Assembly (NCBI GenBank): GCA_015350385.1
Contig: WNKI01000001.1
Location: forward strand, 10,161,118-10,225,117
Length of the DNA: 64,000 bases
From: Aculops lycopersici
Taxonomy: Eukaryota > Arthropoda > Arachnida > Trombidiformes > Eriophyidae
Direction: 5' to 3'
Shown: positions 26,061-36,856 of the stretch, in pieces
Position numbering within the stretch: position 1 is the stretch's first letter
Layout: every line of letters starts with the position of its first letter
The notes under the pieces: generated by a model
What the model was told of the DNA's origin: nothing
Databases searched by the model: none
Seen by the model: only the letters and a program-made list of their open reading frames with translations
Position numbers and translations under genes: made by a program

Positions 26061-27740
26061 AGCTCTCGTTGGTAATTGAAGTTAATGTCGACAAACGGTA
26101 GTATCAAGTTATGTGTATACATGGGAGTCGTTATGAGCTCAAGCTGAAGAGTTCGACAGAGAGATTCTTCGATCCTGGCTTTTTGCATAGGCCTTAGAGG
26201 CACCTTGAGCGGAAAATCCCGATGAAGACTTTCTTGGAATCTCGATGCCACATATGATGCAAGAAATTAAGACCTAGTCTTTCAACAATCACAACACCCT
26301 TAACCGTATTCAAGAGAGAAGTTATTGTCCTCGAGGAGATAACAGGGCCTCAGAAGGGTTTTGAGCATCTTTTTCGAACCACGCACGATGAGTGCTCAGT
26401 AGAAGGTCTACCATGACGACTGTGTACCCACACATGAGTCTTCCAATTTTGGTATCTACTGCGCGTGTGGTACCCGCGATGGACCGCCTATTACCTAGTG
26501 ACCTGAATCGAAATGGATCTGGTTCGAAGATGCTAAAGTTTTGCAAATTGCGCTGAATTGATCCACTCAAACGAGCTGAACATGCCGGAAAAAACCGCTT
26601 TTAGAAGTCATCTCTAGTTCCGAAGTTATGATAGCTAGCAGGAAAATAAACATTGCAATCGACCTGGAAGTTGCATTCTGAGCATCCGGTTGCCTTAAAT
26701 GTCTGCAATCGTGTATAGTTTCTGCAATTTAGATGTCACCTAAAAACAGTTTTCTTCGCTATGTTCCCTGCAACTTGTAGATTCATTTATGTGTGCACTC
26801 TACATTGATAGCATCCCTATACAAGTTTCATCGAGGCTCTTGGCGCTAGGTGGTGGAGGGATCCCGACGCCTCATAGACGCGCTGCAGATACCAAAATTG
26901 GCACACTTATGCACAAATGTAGGACAGAAGTAGCAAACCCTCGACGGAGTCAAGGGGTTGTATGGTTCCGGAAATATGGTCACGACCCTTCCGAAGCCTC
27001 ATTATCACTTGGAGAGCTTTAATTCCTTGATGATATTAGATTAACATGAAATTTCTTTTGCATTGTTCTCACACAGCTCACACCATATCAACAAATATTC
27101 AAAGTGGAGTGAAATTTCACAAATAAAGGCACAACGCTCTCTTAGGTCTGCGGATAAGCATCCCGATACTTCCGGTCACCGAGGCCCGACGAACTGAGGA
27201 TAGGGTGCAGTAATCTTGTCATGGCGACGTGTATCAGAGTCCTTCCAGAAATTTTCATGCAATGAATGTATGATCTTCCAAATCTATTAGATCACTTTCG
27301 CGTCATTTATCCTATGAATGATCGTAATTTTCGTATCTCTGCGAATTCCAATGAGAAATCTGTGCACCATGTTATTCAAGTTTGGATAAGATTGATTGTT
27401 GAAACAGAGTTCTACAGTATGTACATTGAGAGCCCGTTACTACCCTAGATATCCTGGCGCAGACTGTGCATTTATCGAGGAATGTCATAAGATACCCTCA
27501 ATTGGTGGCCATAACTAAAAGAGTGGCCGTCGAAATCATCATTTGGAACATATTGAGGTAAGTTATTCTAAACTCTGACGCCTTCAGACACAATCCTCGG
27601 TCCATGTCGAGCTGACTAACTTGACGCTCCCACAAAGTGGCCAAATGCTCGATGTGAGTTCCTCTGGCCGCTGATATCCGAGCCACAAGTTGCCAGATCA
27701 TACTGTGCAACCTTTTAGATTTTGCATGGAAGTTGGCGCA
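26061..27740 (+). repeat. 1.7 kb duplicated unit, copy A (contains the 3' end of the first receptor gene)
   Basis: This interval matches 56109-57800 in the same orientation, nearly base for base over much of its length (for instance 27040-27480 against 57100-57540). Copy B carries a 12-base insertion near 56368. The unit includes the last about 80 codons of the receptor at 27498-29381 plus about 1.4 kb downstream. Inside it, on the - strand at 26030-26251 and 26325-26570 and on the + strand at 26789-27022, are short frames that keep protein-level similarity between copies and partly to each other. They look like remnants of repeated coding elements, not genes. Confidence 0.9.
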
Positions 27741-29381
27741 GATGAATACGTATAAATTGGATACCATCCAAGAGAAAGCTATAACAACTGCTTGTTCCGT
27801 GGTGAAGTCTTTTGTGCTTCTACTCATCAATAGAGCTATAATCACAGAGCCAAAGTTTAAAAAGTATGCGCCCATAATTATTGTAGAGATGATTGGAGTT
27901 GGTAGGCTTACATTCAAGATAAATAGTCTCAAATTAACGTAAGTTTTGGTAATGATTTCCATTTCCGTTCTGGCGTGTATCTTGTTCTCCTCGACGAGAC
28001 TGAGCAAATACTTTTGCCTCGCCACTCGTGACTTGAGATCTAATCCAACGAGTTCATGACGCCGTAACTGACTGATAAATAAGACGTCCGCCTTTTTGAT
28101 GAACTCATGTCTTAACTCAGACATGAGTAGGGTCTTGAGCTCATTCTTGCCATTCAATCTCTCAAAGGAAGGCAGCTGAGAGATCTCTATGATTTCAATG
28201 GCTAGCAGTAGCTGATATTGTAGCTCGCCCAGCCAACAGTTAAGCTCCACGGTGACGGCGACAATATAGCCAACAAACATAGCGACACACAGAACTGGTG
28301 CAACAAGTACAATAGAAGTCTCTATCCAGGAATAGATTGGCCATATAAATCCGTGGTTGGCAACCTTTACAAAATCTATCAGCTCCCGGTTGGTATCTTC
28401 CGCTTCCCAAACTCCACAACCCAGCTCCTGGATTCTCCAGCTCATTTGCTTTATCAGTTTCTGTTTACACCCACCTCGATAGTTGATGTAGAACACGACC
28501 ACTAAAATTAATGAAAAATTGAAACTTGAGAAGAGGATGTTGTTGAAAAACATTATTTTTGCAAGCTTTTGGCGCCACCAACTTGATCTAACTAAAGGCA
28601 TACAGTCATCCAAATATTCGCTCGACATTCTCGCTTCGTACGATTGCTCAGTTGCCAGCCCCATCCGACAGCGAGCTCTGCTATCGATATCTATCCGTCG
28701 GCACCAACTAACACCCAGCTTAATGAAGTTGGAGTAAGATTCAGACACCTGGCCTAGGTACTCGATAACTCGATCGCGGGTCATCCTTGTGACCACTATC
28801 GGCGTTGGCAAAAACATAATTGTATCAGCGCTTCGTGGACTCAGAATCTGGAGCGCAGGTATCAGGACACCTGTCAGAAGCACGCCAAAGGCGCTGAGTG
28901 CAAAGGTTAACATTCCAAAATCTTCCATAAGAACTATGGGCACATTAATTTTTGATAAGAAGGGAAAGCAGATAGAGAATAAAGGCATCGCTCCGAGATC
29001 CTGTGCCAGCGAGTGGCCTTCCATAATCGAAGTGCAATTTGTGATGACACATGAAAACTGGTGCAGATCCTTGCCCAAATATTTTATGGTTCCTTCATGA
29101 TCGTGGTAGTTAATTACCGAGTGCAGTGCCCTCATAGTGACTCCCGTTTTGAAAACAAAGGCGATATTGCAGCATATTAGTATAAGAATCCATTTGATAT
29201 TGTTGCTCGAGATTCTTTCGAACTCCCGTAACTCGTTAGGTGGCGTTGACTCCACTGCCACTTGTTCAATTACAAACTTCTTGTCTACTGAGGGTATCTT
29301 GAAGTAGGCGTGAGTAAAGTGAGTGACCAGCCGGCAACAGCCGATGAGCGACCTACTTGATGTATTTATTTTAGCGTCCAT
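27498..29381 (-). CDS. Multi-pass receptor, gustatory-receptor-like family (member 1)
   Basis: A single-exon gene of about 627 residues. An ATG at 29453 would add 24 residues, but the ATG at 29381 aligns with the second family member. Roughly seven hydrophobic segments are visible: near residues 65-85, 150-175, 285-310, 360-390, 500-525, 545-570 and the C-terminal helix. Shared with members 2 and 3 are an extracellular-type loop with C-x4-NC ending in C-x-P, the string RSSWWRQKLAK before the third helix, CGVW or CSIW in the next loop, VELNCWLGELQYQLLLAIEI, a PTPI-x-STII helix, NFHAKSKRLHSMIW, and a C-terminal ITYLNMFQM. The last string recalls the TY...Q signature of arthropod gustatory receptors. 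Chemosensory function is inference from the topology and family expansion. It lies in tandem with member 2, and its last exon region is duplicated at 57.6 kb. Confidence 0.6.
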   Translation of the reverse strand: MDAKINTSSRSLIGCCRLVTHFTHAYFKIPSVDKKFVIEQVAVESTPPNELREFERISSNNIKWILILICCNIAFVFKTGVTMRALHSVINYHDHEGTIKYLGKDLHQFSCVITNCTSIMEGHSLAQDLGAMPLFSICFPFLSKINVPIVLMEDFGMLTFALSAFGVLLTGVLIPALQILSPRSADTIMFLPTPIVVTRMTRDRVIEYLGQVSESYSNFIKLGVSWCRRIDIDSRARCRMGLATEQSYEARMSSEYLDDCMPLVRSSWWRQKLAKIMFFNNILFSSFNFSLILVVVFYINYRGGCKQKLIKQMSWRIQELGCGVWEAEDTNRELIDFVKVANHGFIWPIYSWIETSIVLVAPVLCVAMFVGYIVAVTVELNCWLGELQYQLLLAIEIIEISQLPSFERLNGKNELKTLLMSELRHEFIKKADVLFISQLRRHELVGLDLKSRVARQKYLLSLVEENKIHARTEMEIITKTYVNLRLFILNVSLPTPIISTIIMGAYFLNFGSVIIALLMSRSTKDFTTEQAVVIAFSWMVSNLYVFICANFHAKSKRLHSMIWQLVARISAARGTHIEHLATLWERQVSQLDMDRGLCLKASEFRITYLNMFQMMISTATLLVMATN

Positions 29382-29575
29382 CTTGAATGCAATGTTCTTA
29401 CTATTTCTAATTAAGCCTTCATCTGTGGTTGTCTTGCTGTTTGTCAATATCATGTACTTGTACCGTAGTCATAACGACACGAGTTTTTCCTAAATGGCGT
29501 ACAGTTCCAGGTTAAGGTCTCTCACTTGTCAGTCCATAGTCAATGCCAACTTTCTCCCTGTCTCTCTCTCTCTCT

Positions 29576-29595
29576 NNNNNNNNNNNNNNNNNNNN
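29576..29595. other. 20-base assembly gap
   Basis: Twenty N between a CT run and an ACGT array. Twenty is likely a placeholder size, so the true distance is unknown. Confidence 0.95.
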
Positions 29596-29790
<195 letters not shown>

Positions 29791-30284
29791 TCAGAATGGT
29801 TCTTCCACCGGAAGTTTCTCTATCTACTCGCCATTTGATTGAACAAGTTTTCTAACATCAGATATTTAGCTTAGAAGATGACACTTGTTGGTAGGCTAAA
29901 AAAACTGGACTCGAGCAGCGATGACGTGATTTTATTCCATTTTATATTCAAATTATATTTCTCCATTTTTGGAGAGTGGCGTAGCTTTCTCATTTAAGTT
30001 TCACTTCATTATGGATTCTATAACCAACCCTAGGTAAGATGATCTTTTTAGTCACCTTCATTGTCAAGTTACGTAATGCGCTGACGCACGAAATATGCTT
30101 ATACACTGTTGACTTCCAAGATCCAACCGTCTATTTTACACCCACATGAGGTATTTCCGCTTCAAATGTAGATTAGGAGTACCCCTACAAGTTCCAATGT
30201 GTTCATTTAAGTCTGAATATTCACCAATTAGACGAGTTCCAATGCGCATGTGCCCTCATTTTGGCCAGGTAAAACTCTCAAAAC

Positions 30285-32180
30285 TCACCTCTTCATTGTA
30301 ATCAATGATACCGTGAGCGACCAAAGAACAATCTGGATAATATTGATGTAGGATATACTATAACCAAAGGCTTGTATCATAATCAATCTCTTGGTTTGCA
30401 TTGAAGTTGTCATACGGGACCAAATGATCTCCAGGTGAGCATTCTGTAGCGCATCTCTAGACTGCCAAAGCATCCTTGCCCTGAGAGACCACATTAAGGC
30501 AGGCAATTTGTTGGCCTTAGCATGGAAGTTTGACACCAAGAATAGGGCAATATTTGTGGTCATCCAACCTGCGACACAAATAGCCCGGCCAAGTGCGCTG
30601 TATTCACCCAACTTTTCGAAGAAAAACAGATCGACTAGTATGAATCCAATGTTGAGAATGTAAACAGCAATCACGATTATGGAGGCTATTGGAGTTTGGC
30701 TCTTGATGTGGTCGATAAAGAGACACAAGTTGATGTAGATCTTATTGAGCAGTTCAACTTGAACATGAGGACCGTAGCTGACAGAGTTTAGGTAGCTTAG
30801 TGCCATTTGTTGGCGCCTTATTTTCATGCATAATTGTTCAGCGGTTAGTCGGTGGCGGACGAGATAGCTCAATTGCCAGATGCTAGACTCAGATATGAAC
30901 AAGCGTCTCAGTTTTGCCAATAACATGCCAGATTTTTCTGCTTCATTGGAACTAGATTCACCACTAGGAACTTGTAGCCTGTTGATCTCAATGGCCATCA
31001 AGATTTGGAAGGTGAGCTCGTCTAGCCAGCACTTGAGCTCTAGGATGGTGATGTAGACGTAGGTGAGTAGGAGGAGAATTGTTATAACGATCATTTCACA
31101 TAGGAACAAGTAGAAAAGGAACGAAAAGTAACCCCAATGAAGGTAGTGTCGACTGAATTCGACTAAATCAAGAGGCTGTCGCGATTCATCGCTAGCCATC
31201 CATATTGAGCAATTCGCATTCAACATTTGATTCTGCAATGTTTTTATGTAGCCCGTCTTCGATTGGAGCCCTTTTTCGATAGACCAGAAGGCCAAGAAGA
31301 CAAGCAACGTCTGCAGGCTCAAATAGATGATGCTATTCATGCTGGCTAAGCTTGCTAACATCCTCTGCCACCAAAAGGTTCGCACAACCGGAAGACAGTC
31401 AACCTGGTACCTTAGCAGTTCCTGTTCGCTGCCTCGCAATTGCATGTGGTCGTAATAACTACCAACATGTCGTTTGTAGTTTTCATATGATTTTCTGAAA
31501 ATTTTCCTCCTACTGCTCATCAAAGTGTACTCCACAAAACATTCGTACGAGTTCATCACTCTCTCCAAGTGATGCTCAATTCTTCTTAGAGTTACATTGG
31601 CCTCGAATTCAGGATCAAATATGAATGTGATTGTTTCGTTATTTTTCGTTGAGGTTTGACAATAAGTCGGCACTACACAGCCCACCAAAATAGTGTAGAG
31701 ACACACTATTGTGATTACAAAGATTCCAATTGCGTCCAGGTGTGCCACTGCGGGGCAGATGGACGAGAATCGAGGATAGCAAAAGGCGACCAGAGGTAGA
31801 GACGCCAAGTCATCTGCGAGATTTGAACCAATCATCAATTGTCTACAATTTGTCCTGAGGCAAGCCAATTGCCATTCACCTTTTCGTATAAACTTGAGAC
31901 TTCTTGTAGGATTTTCCCGGTCAACTAGATTTGCCCATATAAGAATAAACGAGAATAATAGCATCAAAAAGAATATATATATAATTGTTAAGAAACGCGT
32001 AAATTTGCGCCCATGAACTAGATGTCTTGCCTTGCCAAATGTAACCCTCTCACTAATATCATGGCATTCAAGTTCACTCCTATCGACACTCGGGTACTTC
32101 GAAGTGAGATTCAGGAAGCGTATAGCCCATTGATAAAAACTAACACTAAATCTTGACCACAATTCTATGGCCCAATCCAT
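30285..32180 (-). CDS. Multi-pass receptor, gustatory-receptor-like family (member 2)
   Basis: A single-exon gene of about 631 residues. An upstream ATG at 32225 would add 15. The start at 32180 is preferred because the following residues, ending in KYPSVDRSE, align with KIPSVDKKF in member 1. The same landmarks occur in the same order: loop one with CLRTNCRQL and CYP, RTFWWQRMLAS, NCSIWMASDE, LELKCWLDELTFQILMAIEI, TPIASIIVIAVYILN, SNFHAKANKLPALMW and the C-terminal ISYINIIQIVLW. It has about seven membrane segments and a long intracellular loop between helices 2 and 3. It is probably a plasma membrane chemoreceptor of an expanded arthropod family. Ligand and cell type cannot be read from sequence. 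The frame is intact, so it is likely functional. Confidence 0.6.
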   Translation of the reverse strand: MDWAIELWSRFSVSFYQWAIRFLNLTSKYPSVDRSELECHDISERVTFGKARHLVHGRKFTRFLTIIYIFFLMLLFSFILIWANLVDRENPTRSLKFIRKGEWQLACLRTNCRQLMIGSNLADDLASLPLVAFCYPRFSSICPAVAHLDAIGIFVITIVCLYTILVGCVVPTYCQTSTKNNETITFIFDPEFEANVTLRRIEHHLERVMNSYECFVEYTLMSSRRKIFRKSYENYKRHVGSYYDHMQLRGSEQELLRYQVDCLPVVRTFWWQRMLASLASMNSIIYLSLQTLLVFLAFWSIEKGLQSKTGYIKTLQNQMLNANCSIWMASDESRQPLDLVEFSRHYLHWGYFSFLFYLFLCEMIVITILLLLTYVYITILELKCWLDELTFQILMAIEINRLQVPSGESSSNEAEKSGMLLAKLRRLFISESSIWQLSYLVRHRLTAEQLCMKIRRQQMALSYLNSVSYGPHVQVELLNKIYINLCLFIDHIKSQTPIASIIVIAVYILNIGFILVDLFFFEKLGEYSALGRAICVAGWMTTNIALFLVSNFHAKANKLPALMWSLRARMLWQSRDALQNAHLEIIWSRMTTSMQTKRLIMIQAFGYSISYINIIQIVLWSLTVSLITMKR

Positions 32181-32225
32181 TTTGTTGCCTTTGCAGTCGT
32201 TAGATTGATTGAGGGAGGGATGCAT

Positions 32226-33957
32226 AACCGAATGAGGATCTTTTCAAACAGAGAGCGCAAATATAAGTCAACTTACAAGGTAACATTCCCAACTCCTGCA
32301 CGCAGATCCGGATCAAATTCTTAGAAGGGCACAGGGATATTCTGTGCCCTTCTAAGAATGTTAGGGTAGGTCGGAGATCCTAACAATTTCGAACTTTTTT
32401 GAAAATCGAGATTAAAGGTGAAAAAATCCTGTAGAAGTCTATGGAGCGCGCAATAGTTTTTTTGGCTCGCGTCTGGATGGGATTCTCTATAGGGGGTTTT
32501 CAACTTCTTCCTCCATTTTTGCAAGAACGGTAACTTGTTAGGATCTTAGCTTTCGCACATGGTCTTATAGTGGCGCAGACATCATCTGTGCCACTAACTT
32601 GGTTTAAATCGGCGCGTGTATACTATACACTGTATAGTTCAGATGCTTACCTTGTTAGTCTTTCCAAGGCTGGATCTTTTGAAGCTACTATCAGATTGAC
32701 ACGCAATTTGCACTGAGGCACTTTGTTGTCGGAATTTAGGAACTGTCACGAGAAAGATTTCAACTCTCCGCCCCTCATCAATAGACTGAATAAATTAACT
32801 CGCGTTGGCCTTTTTGAGTCTCGTTGTTTGATCCCAGACACAAAATCGAGACAAAATTCATTTATTTGCTAGAAATAGTTGCTATCAGTACAAGTCAAAT
32901 CAAGCTAACCTCTCGTCCGTGACATCAGATGGCAATTGAACTCGAGTTGTGTCTGTGAAAAGATAATATTATTCTAAAAGAGAAAAGATACACCGAATTT
33001 CCGTGTTATATGTCAGTAGTACGACAGATTACGTCACATACATTTGAAATGTCAAGGTACGAGGTATCCGTATGCGGATTAATGGGCCTGCACCTGACGC
33101 CTATTCGTGAATAATATTGATACAGTTAATGATCACGGCAACAGATATTTGGAGGTGTGTTCTTGATGCCAATCAGAGTTTTCTGCACCTTTCTCTGTAA
33201 TATCTATTGCGTCAAGCTTGGGGTATTCTGAATCGTCTCTATATAATTCTGCACCAAAGAGAGATCTAGGTGCACCTGTTGAAATTTGTTATGTTGCTGA
33301 CCTGGATAATGAGACGGTCACAAGTTGATTTGGCCTATGATGAACACCCGACCGATTCACCTTTCTAGGTCTCCAATTTCTCTAGGATATGCCCAATGGT
33401 GGAATCTGTTTCAATTTAAGAATGGCAGTCAAAAGGGTTGAACAAACGATTGAAGATGGTTGAGGCGATAAACTTTCCTAATCTGCCCTGTCCACTCTAT
33501 CGTATAAGTATTGCGCATGCTTATGAGGCAACTATATATGTTTCCCCCCTTTCGTTACATACATTATGTAAGATACATATAACGTGCAATTTTAATAAAC
33601 CTTACCATTACTCTGTATGTCAGTCGTCTAGCTCCTAACTCATTGTAAATCTTGAGTGTAAACGAGAGATGTCGCGCGCGTCAGACAGCGACCTCGTCAA
33701 CACGTGCCATTGTATTTCTACGAATAATTTTCACTTGCAAGTCACTCGTTGGACATGAAGTGTACATAAGAGTAACGAAGTTCCTATTCTCCTCCTAGTT
33801 GGTCGCTTAAGTACCTATAATCCCCAGCGGCTCGTAAAATCTTGTTATCGAAAGCTTTATATTGTACCTAAAAACACCGATGTGAGACCAGTTTATCATA
33901 ACAAGACTTGATACAGCATTCCTGTGATAAATTCTCTCTGTAGACTTGGTCATCAAG
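32226..33957. other. AT-rich intergenic region between receptor 2 and RAD50
   Basis: Apart from the hairpin at 32317-32359 I see no gene. A 67-codon frame on the - strand at 32321-32524 begins inside the hairpin and has no recognisable features; it may be a repeat remnant. Confidence 0.5.
32317..32359. repeat. Perfect 18-bp stem hairpin with 7-base loop
   Basis: ATTCTTAGAAGGGCACAG at 32317-32334, loop GGATATT, then the exact reverse complement at 32342-32359. It sits about 90 bases upstream of the outer ATG of receptor member 2. The stem is shorter than a usual microRNA precursor. A mobile-element footprint or a structured transcript end are alternatives. Confidence 0.9.
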
Positions 33958-36252
33958 ATGCCGGCTTCACTAATTTCCATCAAACTACGTGGCATCAGAA
34001 GTTATTCTCCACAAGAACAAAAAACTCAGAATATTGACTTTATGCCGCTAACACTCATTGTTGGATCTAATGGAACGGGTAAGACTACCATCATTGAATC
34101 TCTCAAATTTGTGATCTCAGGCGAGGAGCCACCTTTGTCAGATTGTCGTAGAAACTTTATAAACAACACCGAGAAGTCCAAAAAGTCCAGTGACATTGCT
34201 TTGATTGAGTTGCAATTCATCAACTCAGCTGGAGAACACTGTTTCGCAAAGCGCTCGATATCTGCTTCGGGAACTGGTAAATCTATAACTCCCTCGGTAG
34301 CATCGAGCTTCAAACTTGGCAAAAGGCCTTGGATTGCTATACACCGTCAAGACGAATGGGCCAAAACGATTCCTATGCTCTTCAATCTCCCAAACCAAGC
34401 CATACTAGATCGGGTTGTGCTATGTCACCAGGATGAAAATCTCTGGTGCATGGGTGACTCAAGCACAGTGAAGCAAATCTTCGATAGAATTTTTGGTTGT
34501 GAGCAGTATAAAAATGAAATCAAGCATATAGATGCCGAGATCAAAGCCTCTAATGCAGAGGTTACGATTTGCGAGCGAGATCTCATCCGCTTGAAGGAAA
34601 AGGTTGAACGAAAGAGGTCACTTAGAGGGGATATTGACGAGCTGGCCTCTGAGCTCAAACTTATCATTGCGGAAAGTAAGGATTTGGATGAAAAAATACA
34701 TGTGTCGAGCTCAGAGAAGAAAGTCTACTCAGATGAAATAAAGAGGTTTGAAACTAAGGATAGGGAGAAGAGATTGTTGGAGAGTAAAGCCGATGACCTC
34801 AGGCAGCGCAATAATGTCCTCAGGCAGTCCTTGCGCGAACCACTTGTTGATCTCAAAGAAGTATCAAACCAGGAACTGGAAGAAAAGATTAAATCTCACC
34901 AGACTCTCGTTGCAACTTCGAAAAAGAGACAACTTGAGTCACGAGAAAGTATCATCCGACTGAGAACAGAGATCAAAAGACTCGAGTCTAAGAAGTCGGG
35001 AATTCAAGTCAAGGGACTCTCTCTTGTTTCCGGCAACTTGAGCAAGATGAACACGATTGTCAATCGAATGAAACCTTCGGCAGATGTGACTACTCTAGAA
35101 ACTCTCATCAATTCAACCACTGACATTGTAACGGAATTGATGAAGCAAATGACCATAAATGATGGTATACAGTGGGATGAGGATGACGGAAAGTCAGACA
35201 AAATAGAGCAATTGGATGCAGCAATCGAAGCCAAGAATGAGGAAATCAGCGAGATTACCAAAAATCAAAACTTTATGTCAGACGATCTGAGTAAAAGTTT
35301 CGAAACTTACGAAGAATATATGAAGAACGTACAAATAAGATCGATAATGCAACAAATTGATGAAGTTCACAAAAAGATTGAATCTCTTAACGCGCATGAT
35401 ACCGATGTATCCGATCTACTGGCGCAGAGTATGTCTAAGCTTTCTGAGCTTGAAACTAAGGAAATGAAGCTCAGGGAGAAAAGATCAAATCTCATTGGTA
35501 GGAAGTCTCAAATTGAGAGAGAAATAACCAAGGTTAGATCAGAACATCAATCACTAGCCAAGGCAAATGTCAATTATGCCGAGGCTCTAGGTAAGCTCAC
35601 ATGTAACAACATAGTCTTGAAAGATCTGGCCAAATTAAAGGAGTGCTTCCAAAAAAGTATCATAGCATTCCACGAGCAAATGATGGTTAAAATCAATGAG
35701 GTACTTCGATCTAGATGGAAACAGATTTATCAAGGCAAAGACATCGAAACAATCGAACTTGTTGATGAGGAGACAACTAAGGGCAAAACAAAGTCGATCA
35801 ACTATTACATTGCTTTGCGCAAAAACGGTCTACGTATGAAGATGAGAGAAAAGAGCTCAGCAGGTCAGAAAGCTTTGGCTTCTATCATTCTTAGAATGAC
35901 ACTAGCCGAGTTATTTGTAAAAGACTTTGCCTTCATTGCTCTTGATGAGCCTACTGCAAATTTGGATCTACCGAACATCATATCGCTAGCTAAAGCCATC
36001 GGAAACTATGTGAAGAGAAGATCTATGAAGGGGGCTAACATTCAGTGGATCATTATAACGCACGATGAGCAATTTTTAAGAGCACTGGACGCAGAGTGCT
36101 CGCCCTACTTCTACAGAACTAAGCTTGATGATACAGGAAGTTCTGAGATTGTCAAATTATCATCCCGTGATATCGATCTCAGCGAGTTGCCGAGCCAAGA
36201 AAGCGAATTGGATGCAGATGATAACTCAGGGCCTGACAAGGTAGTTGAGTAG
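33958..36252 (+). CDS. RAD50: RAD50, compact form without zinc hook
   Basis: RAD50 is the ABC-type ATPase of the MRE11 complex, which detects and tethers broken DNA ends. From the ATG at 33958 the protein has 764 residues, against about 1,300 in other animals. The N-terminal ATPase half has Walker A GSNGTGKTT (36-44) and the Q-loop LCHQDENLW (Gln158). The C-terminal half has the signature SSAGQKALASIILRMTLAELF, beginning near 633, Walker B FIALDEP near 659, the D-loop NLD and the switch histidine THDEQF near 701. Between them are only about 400 residues of predicted coiled coil instead of about 900. No CXXC zinc-hook motif exists anywhere in the protein. The frame is open throughout and the catalytic motifs are complete, so this does not look like decay. 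The usual P and A of Walker A (GPNGAGKTT) are S and T here. I am sure of the SMC/RAD50 class and fairly sure of RAD50 itself. Confidence 0.85.
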   Translation: MPASLISIKLRGIRSYSPQEQKTQNIDFMPLTLIVGSNGTGKTTIIESLKFVISGEEPPLSDCRRNFINNTEKSKKSSDIALIELQFINSAGEHCFAKRSISASGTGKSITPSVASSFKLGKRPWIAIHRQDEWAKTIPMLFNLPNQAILDRVVLCHQDENLWCMGDSSTVKQIFDRIFGCEQYKNEIKHIDAEIKASNAEVTICERDLIRLKEKVERKRSLRGDIDELASELKLIIAESKDLDEKIHVSSSEKKVYSDEIKRFETKDREKRLLESKADDLRQRNNVLRQSLREPLVDLKEVSNQELEEKIKSHQTLVATSKKRQLESRESIIRLRTEIKRLESKKSGIQVKGLSLVSGNLSKMNTIVNRMKPSADVTTLETLINSTTDIVTELMKQMTINDGIQWDEDDGKSDKIEQLDAAIEAKNEEISEITKNQNFMSDDLSKSFETYEEYMKNVQIRSIMQQIDEVHKKIESLNAHDTDVSDLLAQSMSKLSELETKEMKLREKRSNLIGRKSQIEREITKVRSEHQSLAKANVNYAEALGKLTCNNIVLKDLAKLKECFQKSIIAFHEQMMVKINEVLRSRWKQIYQGKDIETIELVDEETTKGKTKSINYYIALRKNGLRMKMREKSSAGQKALASIILRMTLAELFVKDFAFIALDEPTANLDLPNIISLAKAIGNYVKRRSMKGANIQWIIITHDEQFLRALDAECSPYFYRTKLDDTGSSEIVKLSSRDIDLSELPSQESELDADDNSGPDKVVE

Positions 36253-36438
36253 CGTGGGCATATCTGAGAAAGTTAGCTTCATCTTGCGCGTTCAACTCGC
36301 CGCTCGCACAAAAATCCAATGTTTACAAATGTATTCTCTGTCTATTAAATTCACCTATTCCTCAATCTACTTGGAAGAACCTTATTTGTTGATGATTTGT
36401 AGCAACTTGTATATCACAAATTAGACTTTAAATTTAGA

Positions 36439-36807
36439 ATGCCTGGTCTCGGACGTGACCACCAATACGATGAGTCCTTCGAGGAACAGGACAAAATTAG
36501 ACGAAGATTGGAATTAAAGCAGCGACTCAAAGTGGAAGGTATAAGGAAGAGATATGACCCGTTCTTGCAAATGAAGGGCATTCTATTTTCAGACCCATCT
36601 ATTGATAGGTACTCGGAGCTTCGGAAAAGGGGACGAACGCCAGGTTCTCCGATGAAGGCCTCGTTGTTTTTTGGAATGATGGGTTTTGTAACAGTTCCCG
36701 TATATCTATTAAGTTTGCTCTATACATGGAAGCGTGATCCTTATCTAGAAAAAGTGGCCTCGGGAGAAATTTCTTACGCGGAGAAACCATTCCGAGGTAT
36801 AGTTTAG
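36439..36807 (+). CDS. NDUFB4: Probable complex I subunit NDUFB4
   Basis: A 122-residue protein with a charged N-terminal half (residues 15-35 rich in K, R, E), then SPMKASLFFGMMGFVTVPVY as part of one membrane helix near residues 72-95, then a short tail containing KRDPYLEKVASGEISY. Length, single helix, the S-x-MGxxxGF-like lead into the helix and the tail match NDUFB4, an accessory subunit of the membrane arm of mitochondrial respiratory complex I. Overall identity to known members looks low, so this is a family-shape call. It starts 186 bases after RAD50 and converges with TADA1 at a distance of 49 bases. Confidence 0.6.
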   Translation: MPGLGRDHQYDESFEEQDKIRRRLELKQRLKVEGIRKRYDPFLQMKGILFSDPSIDRYSELRKRGRTPGSPMKASLFFGMMGFVTVPVYLLSLLYTWKRDPYLEKVASGEISYAEKPFRGIV

Positions 36808-36856
36808 TCACCCTTATTATGATAGCTTATTATTATAGTCAAATCAAGAACCTTTA

